In this document: piece after piece, positions 33,896-44,025 of the stretch
Layout: each line of letters opens with the position of its first letter
How positions within the stretch are numbered: position 1 is the first letter of the stretch
Source: Gaeumannomyces sp. JS-464
Taxonomy: Eukaryota > Ascomycota > Sordariomycetes > Magnaporthales > Magnaporthaceae
DNA length: 64,000 bases
Assembly: GCA_002197995.1 (NCBI GenBank)
Contig: NGZR01000001.1
Coordinates: forward strand, 5,704,001 to 5,768,000
Reading direction: 5' to 3'
The notes under the pieces: model-generated
What the model saw: only the letters and a program-made list of their open reading frames with translations
What the model was told of the DNA's origin: nothing
The model's database searches: none
Translations under genes and position numbers: made by a program

Positions 33896-36042
33896 GATGA
33901 CGGAGGAGATTGGGGGATTGATAGAGAAGATTGGTGTTTTCGATTATGTTTGGATGGTTTTATCTGAAGATGGGAGATGTTGTGAGTGATGCTCTGAGAT
34001 GTGAGTTCGATGGAAAGAACGGAACAGCAGGCAGGTATTTATACACGAATCGACAGAGCATCTTGGAGCCGGACAGTCCAAGTCCTGTTCCGTCTTTGCC
34101 ATGTCCTTGATCTGATTCACCGAAACAGAGCAGCGCAAGCCCTCCAGACATGGCTAGCATGGACCTTCCTGTCTGGCTACGCCGAGGCCAGGCGAAAGGA
34201 GGCTACGGCATCTCGGGCACCTCTGGGCCTGTGAACTTGTGTATAGCATCATCGGCGGTCTGTATGCAGCCAAGCCAGCGAATCAGGGACCTTCCGGCTT
34301 ACACACGACAGATATTGCGTTCCGAACAGGCATCGTCCTGCCCCCAATCCAGCTTGCAGCAAGCTGAGCAAAGTGTCTCTTCCACTGCACGGTGGCGCTC
34401 TTTTACCAAATCATACGTAAAGCGATGTGGCAATGGCCAATCACAAGCCCCGGATCGGTCGTGCTCTGCTCTCCGGTCTCCCGCCGATGGTGGGATGTCC
34501 AGACTCAAACATCCCGGTGGCGCAGTGGTGCTGACCTGGTGCCCGGCGTGGCGTCGACCGGGTCCCCGGACTGGCTGGGACAGGGGCCGAAGCGGGGATG
34601 GTGGCTGGCTTAGACTTGGCCGCCCCGGTTGGCCCTTCCAGGCTTGGCAGGGCCGTGGCTGTACCACGCAACTCGCTTTGCTGCCGTGTTGCGGTAGCCC
34701 CGATGGTGTGCAGCCGTGATAAACGCAGGGATGTCTTGCTTAGTCTTGAGCTCGGGAGCCTGCAGCGGCCTTGTCCAAATTCTATACGGAGCTGTGCACC
34801 TTGGCTAGCTGAACCTGTTTGGAGATGCTGGATTTGTAGAAGATTTGCGTGTGTGGACGACAACTATGCTGCAACTACTCCACAAGACACGTGCATCTAC
34901 TGGCATGTTTATTGGCTTTCATCATCGGCCAACTACGGGCCGAAAAGCGCGTCCGAGAAGGAGGCTGATGGAGTATGACAATGGCCGCCGAATGGGGCCG
35001 CGTCGGGGCGTCCTCGAGGTCGTGTAAAGCTGGGCATGCCGGCATATCTGCCCTCGCATGACCATGGCTGGCTCACGCGCCGGACGCCGCAGCTCATGTC
35101 TCTGAAGGGAGGCGTTCGTGTTCATCGCCGGCGAGGGGTAGCCGCACCCTCTAGGAACACTGCGAGGTCGTGTTTTCGCTCGCTTGGCTGTTGTGTGCTG
35201 TTGCCATGCAGCGATTGTATGATACAACGCGCCCTAGTTGCATTTTTTGATGCCACAACGCGAAGAGAATTCTCATTGGGTGGCAACGTGGGCATACAGG
35301 TCAAGGGAGAATAACATGAGCCTCTGGGAGCAACGCGGACCATCACTGGGACATCGGGTGTTACCGTAGTACACTTGGCGGCTCACACCTAGGCCGAAGC
35401 ACAATGCCTTGGAAGGTTGGATGCTGTGAAGGATATGAGCGACGGCGGCGCTGGCAGCCGACAACAAAGGAACGTTGCAATGCAGCGGGAACTTGGTCTC
35501 GGCGCCGCTGCCCGAGCGCCAAGGCAGCTAGTGAGGAGGAGCCAAGATAGATCTAGGTGCGCCGTCAGGGCTTTGATCATCGTAAATACCTAGGCAATGC
35601 TAACGTAAAGTAGGCAGTGATAGGCAGGGAATATCCGCGAGGCTTAGGATTGGCCTATGGAGTGGGAGTATTTCGTTCGAAACAAGCAGATCACACAAAC
35701 CACCGGATCAGACCACTAACGCCAAACTAGCGGCCGACGGCGAAGCAACGGGCATAATGCAGCGTCAGCCGCACCGCAGCGCTCAGCCTGCGATGACGGC
35801 ACTGCCGGATGTCGGCCAGCCGCCGCGCCAGTCGGATAGATTCGAGCGAGATGCGGGGAAATGCCACAGAAATCTTGGCCTTGCGGGACGGTGCCGCCGG
35901 ACACTGTCAGCGAAAACCTGCACGCATTGGCGAGAGCCCGAAAGGGTCAGGTTCGCCGCCACTTTTGCACACCGCTGATCACCCGCAAAAGGAGGACCTA
36001 GACCAAACGCCAGAAGGGGTAACCCGAGACACGAGAGACGCA
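33896..36042. other. Divergent intergenic stretch
   Basis: Promoters of the lectin (minus) and decarboxylase (plus) genes. The 189-codon plus ORF at 34150-34719 and its minus partner have no recognisable content. No RNA gene or repeat seen. Confidence 0.5.
34036..34043 (-). promoter_or_regulatory. TATA box of the lectin gene
   Basis: TATAAATA on the minus strand, about 140 bp upstream of the lectin start, is a canonical core promoter site. Confidence 0.5.
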
Positions 36043-37324
36043 ATGCACGGCAAGATCGCCCTCGAGGAGGCTTGGGCCATCGAGGAGAACTTCGAGGCCT
36101 ACGACGTGTCCAAGCTGGCGCCCAAGGGCGTCATCGGCGGCGATCTCGTGGCCAACCTGCTCGACGTGCACGGCGAGCGGCTAAGGCAGATGGACGAAAA
36201 CGGGATCGACCTGATGGTGCTGTCGCTCTCGTCACCGGGCGCCCAGGGCGTGGCCGACCCGGGCAGGGCGGCGGCGCTGGCGGCGCTGGCCAACGACAGG
36301 CTCGAGGCCGAGGTCGGACGCAGCCCGCGCCGCTTCGCAGGGTTGGCGTCTGTCAGCATGCACGACCCGGCGCAGGCGGCTGGGGAGTTGCGGCGCTGCT
36401 TCGCCGTCGAGGAGGGCGGGCGCCCAAGGGCTTCGTGGGCGTCGTCCTGAACGACTACCAGACCGGTCCCGTCGAGGACCGGAACCAGATGATCTTTTTC
36501 GACGGGCCAGAGTATGACGTCTTCTGGGCCGCGGCCGAGGAGCTCGACGTGCCCGTCTATTTGCACCCGCGCGAAGCGACGCCGCTTATTACAGACCAGA
36601 TGTGGAAGGGCAGGCCTTGGCTGGCGTTCTCGGCCCTGGGCTATGCCCACAGGGTGGGAATGCACCTTCTTGGAATCGTGACCAACGGGGTGCTGGATCG
36701 GTTCCCGCGCCTCAAGATAGTCATTGGCCACATGGGGGAGCACATGTAGGTCACCATTCCCCTCACTTGATCCGGCCAAAGGACTGGGCTGCAAAGGACG
36801 GGCCGAGGTAAAGGCCTCCAAGCGGCTAACGTGGAGTGTGCATGCACCTTTCCAGTCCATATGACCTCTACCGGATCGACCACAAGCTTAACCGGGCGCG
36901 GTTCCCGCAGATGCCCATGGCCAAGGACAAGCTGGTGCGCGACTACTTCGGGACCCAGCTCTTCATCACGACCTCGGGACACTTCTCGACGCCGGCGCTG
37001 ACGTGCGCGATGCAGGAGGTGGGCGCGAGGGCCGTCATGTTCGCGGTCGACTACCCCTTCGAGAGCATCCCCAACGGGTGCGTCTGGTTCGACGAGCACG
37101 CCGCGCGCGCCGTCAGCGCGGGCGACCTCGTCGACATGGGGCGGAACAACGCGCTCAGGGTGTTCTCGCGGCTCGCCTCGTCGGGCGGGCCCCACGGCGC
37201 CAGGCCCATGAGCCCCCGGGAGTGCCGCGTCGGCGGGCTCGGGCTGCGCGATGGGGGTGAGAGTGAGACCGAGTACGGGCTGTACAACAGGAGCTGGAGC
37301 AAGCGGCTGGAGATGAAGGAGTAA
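36043..37324 (+). CDS. Amidohydrolase-2 decarboxylase, 2,3-dihydroxybenzoate decarboxylase-like
   Basis: Exons 36043-36745 and 36856-37324; intron 110 nt. The product has 390 residues. It opens with GKIALEEAW, the metal site of 2,3-dihydroxybenzoate and gamma-resorcylate decarboxylases (Glu8 with Ala10, the combination of the fungal 2,3-DHBA enzyme). Other metal or catalytic positions are His in VYLHPRE, His in VIGHMGEH and Asp in FAVDYPFE. These cytosolic TIM-barrel enzymes remove CO2 from hydroxybenzoic acids, for example in breakdown of aromatic compounds. One missing G at 36418-36420 separates FAVEEGG from PKGFVGVVLNDY. The tail after the usual end (about residue 345) is longer than in characterised enzymes and has Gly, Arg and Ser before YNRSWSKRLEMKE. 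Start chosen because the metal-binding strand begins at residue 3. Confidence 0.85.
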
Positions 37325-39900
37325 CCGCGGCCAGTCCGTCTTGAAGCTCGGCTGCTTGCTTTTCTGTGCTGGGTGAAGCTGTTGGCCGGTGTTAATGGGT
37401 GGAATATCCAACCCACATGTCAAGCTGATGACCACTCAGAGGGTCTCAGGGGGCTCAAAGTGAGGCGCTTTTTTGGAGAGGGCCACAAAAGGAAATTTCT
37501 GGCTTTGGGGGTTGGATGAGCGGATCCAGCAGTAAGTAAAATGGAAGTTAGGTTTGTCACAAACCGTTCTGTGGTGGTATCCATTCACTGTTAAATTCTG
37601 GGCCCGCAGACCCTGGGCCCGCCTCGAGTTTTGCGTCCACCAACATCAATGTTGACATCCATTAGCAATGGAGTCGGTCCGCTGCGGAAGGGACTCAAGG
37701 CTCAAAGCCCGCCCAGGGGGCCAATTTTGATAATAAAACCGTGGGTTCATGTTTACTCCTATGGGTCTGGGTGACTGTCTGGACACTTCTGGCTATGGGG
37801 AAAGGCAGGCGGGAGCGACGACAGCCTGAGATATCCACAACGGGCGAGTCCCTGGAGTTCCAGCCTAAAACCCTAGTTGTGGGTTATCCGCGGGCTTGGT
37901 TGTGGGGCCCTGTTCGGTCACAAACGCCAGAAAAGGCGTTGCACCGCAATGGCGCATGGAAGGATGGAGCGCACAAAATTGGATGGTACGAGAACCTCTT
38001 GGCGGCTGAGCGGTCCCCGTTAGTTGGAGAAAGTCTTGCGGCAAGGCCACCCATCATCACCTGTCGCTTGCAACGGGTGGTGTCGGGCGAATTTGGATTG
38101 GGGGAGGCAGGGCGGCTCGCCGTCCACGGAGGATCACGTCGCACTCGCTAAGAGTGAGGAAAGGAAATCGGATGACCGGCTATTATTTGGCCGACGGCTT
38201 GACAAGCTGCCGGTATTTCATCATGTCAAGATAATGCCAGCCGGAAATCCGAGCTTTGACAGCAGAACCTGGAAAGAACAAGACGGCGTTGGCGAGCGCT
38301 TCCACTCATGGACGCTGTTGAGATGATCAACGGGTCTAGTGTTCGGGTGTGCTGCCTGCACCAAAACTCTGACCGATCGGATCCGAATGTCGAAGCGGGC
38401 GGGCTCGCTTACGTGTTGCTGGCCCTGGCTAACACGTTTTTTTCTGCATTGACCTGCGTTGGGCTGCCCTGCAATTATGAATCGATGGCAACGGGCGCGC
38501 ATAATGGTACGTGCGGTGGATGCGATCCAGCGACGCGCCCAATGGTGGTGGCCGAATCCTCCCAGCCCCTTGCTGCCCTGCGCGGGTGGGGCGCCATCAT
38601 ACTCCCTAACCAATGGTTGGTGGCTCATGTCGCCACTGCACACCTTCCGCCGATCGATTAGCACCAGCCCACTCCACACGCACTTGACGCCTCTCCCACC
38701 CAAATCCCACGCGGCTCGCGACGACTGGCCCTGTGCTGGCGGAGGGAGGGTGGGCCCATGTCGGCGCTACTCAGGGGCATGCTGCAGCCTCTGCGTCTTT
38801 CTCGCCTCCTCACTCGCAGAAGCCTGCGATGCCAAGAAGACGGCCCTCTCGTGTCGTTTTCTCACGCCGACGAGCCGCCGCTTTGTTCGCTCACGCCAGG
38901 GGCAACCTTCACCAGCGCGTCTTGGCGAGCCCCTCCCCTTTGTGAGCATGAGGAGGAAAAGGAAATTTGCGCGCTGTAGAGCGCCCCTTGCTGTTACACG
39001 GGTTGGCCGGTTCTGGTAACTCGTGAGTCGACCCCCAATTCCGGACGTTGGTCCCGTCTCTTTGTGCCAAAAATATCGTACTAACGCTGCGCTGAGTACA
39101 CAGTGGGTGTTGTCGGTCCATTTTGCTGGACGAGGAGAGCCTCGTATCTCTCGTATCTCCTTGGCCCTTCGCTGGACCAAATACGCACCAGGGAGAATGG
39201 CCAGTGTCGAGCTCCGTTATCATGAATACGGCTGCTCAAGGCTGAGAGAGGTGCTCGCCTCCCTCGTAAAGGTCGCTCCACGCCACCAGGCCTTGAGAGC
39301 CAGCACAACCCATCTCAACAAAGAGAGCGAGCTGGATGGCCTAGCATTGGGCACAAACAAAGAAATGGAGGAGGTGGAACAATGCTGCTCTTGCTCAGAC
39401 GCCTCGGCGCTGCCACCATCGCGGCGAATCTCGCTTCAGTCCCAATATTGTGGCAAGCATCGGAGTTGAAGGGTACGCAACAGCCAGACGGACGAAAAGC
39501 CGCACGGCATCGACGGGGAGCCATCAGTGCGCTGTCAGCGTTCGGTGCGGCAGGAGATGACCGATGGCCCGGGACAGCTAGGCAAGCCAGCCTTTGGGCT
39601 AAGGGGGAAGGAGGAGAGTGAGTGGGCAGGGGGTGGTAGCCAACGCACAGGAGTCACATCCCTCCTCCCACTCGTTGCCCCTGGTAATGTCCCCATTATG
39701 CGTGGTACCTGCATGGTGTGGCATCCAACCTAGACCTATAAGTCGAGGGTCTCGCCGTTGCTTGTCTTCAGTCTCTCATCTTTCTCCCCCTCACCCACAA
39801 ACCGACCTTTGTCTCTCGCTATACAGCATCCAGATCAATTTTTGATCAGTCTTTCGTTTCGTCCTACCATCCCGCCTACTTTGCGGTGTTCCATACCATA
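37325..39900. other. Intergenic stretch
   Basis: 3' flank of the decarboxylase gene and a long upstream region of the chitin deacetylase gene. ORFs here overlap on both strands with no recognisable domains. TATAAG at 39737-39742 and a C/T-rich leader precede the chitin deacetylase start. Confidence 0.5.
39737..39742 (+). promoter_or_regulatory. TATA-like box of the chitin deacetylase gene
   Basis: TATAAG lies 159 bp before ATG 39901 and is followed by a pyrimidine-rich leader. Confidence 0.4.
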
Positions 39901-41265
39901 ATGTCTCTCAAGACTGCTTCCCTTCTCACCTTTGCGGCCCTCGCGCCGCTGGCCGCGGCCGTGCCTGCCTCGTCCGTCCTGGAGACCAGGGACATGCCGA
40001 GACCGCGCTTCGGCAACGTGCCCTACGGCACTCGCCTCGGTCTCGGTGTCTCGCCCTGCACCACGCCGGGCAAGATCGCCTTGACCTTCGACGACGGCCC
40101 GAGCCGCCTGACCAAGACCATTGTCGACACCCTGCAGACTGAGGGTGTCAAGGCCACCTTCTTCATCGTTGGCAAGAACGGAGACTTCGCCGGCCTGACC
40201 CGCCCGGAGTACCACGACCTTGTCAAGTTCATGCACAAGGAGGGCCACCAGCTGGCTTCGCACACCTTCACCCACCTCGACCTCGCTACCATCAGCCGCG
40301 CCGAGGTCACCGAGCAGCTGGTCAAGAACGAGGCCGTCTTTGCCGACGTCCTCGGCCTTGTTCCGACCTACTTCCGCCCCCTTACACTAGCTGCGACGAG
40401 CAGTGCTACTCGGTCCTGAACGAGCTGGGCTACCACGTTGTCGACTACAACCTGGACACTCTCGACTGGGACGTGAAGAGCGACTCGAACGTCATCTTCA
40501 CCCAGGCCATGTCGTTGGCCAACCCTGCGGCCAACTCGTACATCTCGCTGTCGCACGACGTCCAGGAGTTCACCGCCAACGGCTTCGTCAAGCGCATGAT
40601 CGACCAGGCCGCGCCAAGGGGCTTCAGTTCGTTACCGTTGGCGAGTGCCTGGGCGACCCGGCCGCCAACTGGTACCGTGACCCCGTTACTGGCGAGCCCG
40701 TTGGCGGCGTCAAGCCCCCGGTGTCTTCGTCTTCCTCGTCGGCGTCCTCGTCTTCCACGACGTCGTCTATTAGCCTCAGCGGCACCCCCACCGGCACCGG
40801 CTCCACGACGTCCACCACCAAAACTCCCTCCCTCCTGTGACGACCCCGACTCCCAGCGGCAAGCCTCCCCACTACGGCAACGACACCACCGTGACTGCCA
40901 CTCACACCTCGTACACCACCTACTGCCCGCCCGTGAACCCTCCCAGCGGCTTCGTGCCCCTGCCCCCCGCGCCCACCGGCACCACCAAGCACGAGATCCT
41001 GGCCCCAAGACCACCATCGAGCCGGCCTGCCCTGGCTGCCCCAAGCCCACCAAGTCTGCTCCCTTCCCCACTGGCGGGCAAGCCCACTGGTCCCCATGGC
41101 ACCGGTCATGTCAAGCCTCCCACGGGCACCGGCGCCATCGTCAAGCCCCCCACCGACACTGGCGCCCCCAAGCCTCCCCCGGTCACCGCCGGTGCCGGCC
41201 GCATCGCTGTCGCCAACGTCGCGGCTGCGTCGCTCTTCGCGGCCGTTGCCTGGATGGCCCTGTAA
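39901..41265 (+). CDS. Chitin/polysaccharide deacetylase (CE4) with GPI-type C-terminus
   Basis: Single exon, 455 residues after frame correction. Signal peptide MSLKTASLLTFAALAPLAAAVPA. The NodB domain has the metal Asp pair in TFDDGPS (D64, D65), the HxxxH motif HTFTH (H121, H125), the RPPY-type loop (where a base is missing), and the later D-x-x-x-W and LSHD segments (LDTLDWDV, ISLSHD). A Ser/Thr-rich stalk of about 90 residues and a Pro/Thr/Gly-rich stretch follow, and the chain ends in a hydrophobic helix (VAAASLFAAVAWMAL), suggesting a GPI anchor at the plasma membrane or wall. It removes acetyl groups from chitin during wall remodelling. Frame errors: missing bases near 40376-40380, 40614, 40835 and 41004-41007, and one extra G near 41071. 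Residue numbers for the motifs precede the first error. Confidence 0.85.
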
Positions 41266-44025
41266 ATGGTGACGGCGGAAGTCTTCTCTTTTGTGACTGG
41301 AAATGTGACAGAAGCTATTCATCCCATGTTTTGAGAATTCCTGGGCTCTTTTCCAGCTCAGTTATGTAATATTTTTTTGGATACCTGAACATAGATGATA
41401 ATACCCCTAATTTCCTTTTTCTGCCTTTACTATACGGTGTCTCGCCTCAAAGTGATCTCGTTGATTTGGTTCCCTTACCGCTTGACTTAGACTCACCGTC
41501 CAGCCTCGCCCTTGATATCTAGTGTGGTGTTGTGGTTTGTTTCACACACGCTCGGTCCCATTGTCTCGCCTTTTGCTCCGGTCCCTGCAGAGCGCACTCG
41601 GACTCCTTTCCTGACCCCATCCATCGCTTTGTCGTGGAACCACCCCTTGGGCTTGGCATCGAGACCATTTCCTTTTTGCTTGCATGTGCGCGCGCGCGGG
41701 GGGGGGGGGGGGACGAGGACGAGTCGTGATTGGCGCGCGACGCAAACCTCCCGGAAATTGTGCAGGGCAGAGCTGAACGCAAAGTGACGAGGGACCAGTG
41801 CGCCAGCTAACCCAAGCCACATCTTCCGGCTGACCGGATGGGGGTTGGGCCCGCTTCCTTTGCTTACTTTAAATTTGGCTTACTTCATTTTCTTCCTTCT
41901 TTCTTCCCTTTTTGTCTTTTGCGTCCCCTGCCTGTCGTGCATTAGGGACCGCCATTCTTCAGCCGAGCATGGTCTTATTGGGGCGTTGACGGGCTAGCGC
42001 GACGGTTTAAAGGGAGGACGGAACGACGGCTCACACAGGCTGGTTGATGCAATCCAGAGCGCCACCAGTTGCGCAACACAAGCGCCAAACAGATCGCTAG
42101 CGCCCGTGTTTCCGGGGGAAAAAAACGTCCGTAGGCTAGGCACCTGTTCCAGAGGGTTCTCCGGCCCACGTGACCGCTCCCGAACAGTAATCTGGTGTGA
42201 TGGATGTTTGAATCCATCCGCCAAGTGGCGGCCCGGATATTATTATCCAAGATTTGACACCCATTTCTTTCTCGGCGGTACCTTGCATAGTACCTTGCAG
42301 AGCACGAAATGCGGTGGTTGCATGTCCCAAGTTTTTTTTTTTTTTTTTTTTTTTTTTTTGGATTGGGCTTCCGCACGCGGCCAAGACGACTGGCGTCCAT
42401 CGCCCATCGCATGTCTGGTCAGCGAGCCGACCTGCTGGGGTCGTGGCAGCCAGCCCTGTGTCCCCCCATGTGATGATGATGATGGGTGGATGCGAAAACT
42501 GAAAAGGATCCTTGTCGGTTCGGTTGGGCTTTCCGACGTCGCTTCGTAGCCGGGCCTGGATTGCCCGTTTAATTGCCCGCGACTTTTATCCGGGCAGTCA
42601 CCAACATCCATCGTCTCTCTCATCGACCCCGCCCGCGCTCTCCCCATGCTGCTGCTCGCTCCTGCCGCGGCAATTACTGCCGGGCTTCTGTTACGAGGCT
42701 ATGTCACCTATGAAATATCCCATCCTCTTTGTTCTTTGTGAATCCAGGGCTTCACAACATCCCCATGTATTTTCTGGCCGGCAACCAGCTTTCTCGTTGA
42801 AGCCTGACTGATTTTTACCGCAGCTCAGCCAAGCATGCATGCAACCTAAAAATATCAGTCGGACATTTCTCGAGATCAACCAACTTCCCGCTCGCACCCG
42901 ATTGCTGATCTTTTCAAGACGTGGTCGACCCTTTAGACTGTACAACTACCAATCGAGCCATGGCATTGGCGATCTCGCATGTGAGCAATGGGACGGGATT
43001 TGGAGACATCGAACCGAACAAAACTATTCTACATACAGTAGTCTCCCCACCGTCCCTTTATATAGCATATCGTCAGGCTACCTAGAAACAAGTGGAACGT
43101 CCCATCCACGCGGCTACAAACGTCTTTTCTCCGGCATGGGCCTGGCAGACCTCCCCACGCTCGAAAGTTTCGTTCCCAGACGCCTGAAACGCCATCCCGC
43201 CTGTCGTGAGCTTGGGACGAGAAAGCGCCACGGTCTGGGCATGCGCCCGACACTCGTTTCTCCGGCCCATGCCGCAGACGGCTTGACATCCACTGTACAC
43301 AGCAATGGGCTCGTTTGTGCTTGGGCGCCTGCCGTGCTGTCGATCACTGGCGCGGATACCACATCAACATCCTTCGGATTCAGGGGCCACACAATCACGG
43401 GCTATATAGTGTGTCTTGATCGCCTCCAGTTACAGCCACCTCTGGGGCGAAATAATAATGGATCATGGTATCGTTGCCGCCACGGTCGTCATACTTGTAG
43501 AAAAGCTGCGCCTTAGAGACCGGCGGCGACATCCCAAGCCGGCTTTTGGCTCAATTCTGCAGAGGCAAGGGACCAGCATGTCCCCAGAATCGGTCAACAG
43601 TGTGCTGCCGCACGCTCTTCCGAAAACGGTTAATCATGGGCATGTCGTGAAGCTTCGCAAATGCGGATGCCCGACTTCCGGGCCGGTCGGCATTGCCGTC
43701 ATCCAATGCAGAGAAAGCACAAGCAAAGGCGCCTCCTTTGTCGATCTCGTGCCGAGGCGGCCTCGGCACCAATGGGAGCGCAAGGGACGAGGTAAAATCT
43801 TACGTGGATTTAGCTTCCCCCATTGCTTCGACAGAATCCTCCAACCAAACGATGGCCTGCCTTCTAGTGCGCGATAGGTGTAGTATACAGACACAAACTC
43901 TTTGACTGGACGTGAAGGGTCACTGGGAAATACAACAAACAAAAGGAAAAAAGCATACCATCTGGGCCGCTGTTACAAATGGTGGTGGTATAGTCGGTGG
44001 TGATACAAAGATCCTTCCCAATCCC
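41266..44025. other. Intergenic stretch with G and T homopolymers
   Basis: Between two converging genes. A (CG)n run leads into a 15-bp G run at 41698-41712, and a 28-bp T run lies at 42332-42359. ORFs here are shadows without recognisable domains. No RNA gene recognised. Confidence 0.5.
42332..42359. repeat. T homopolymer, 28 bp
   Basis: Uninterrupted run of 28 T flanked by G on both sides. It could be the A-tail scar of a retroposed sequence on the minus strand, but no matching body is recognised. Confidence 0.75.

Noticed and set aside
36099..36860. 253-codon minus ORF antisense to the decarboxylase gene
   Set aside because: Shadow of the GC-rich coding strand; the plus frame has the metal motifs.
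42180..42245. tRNA-like T-arm (GGATG...CATCC around TTTGAATC)
   Set aside because: Loop has the wrong size and there is no A-box or acceptor stem at the right distance.
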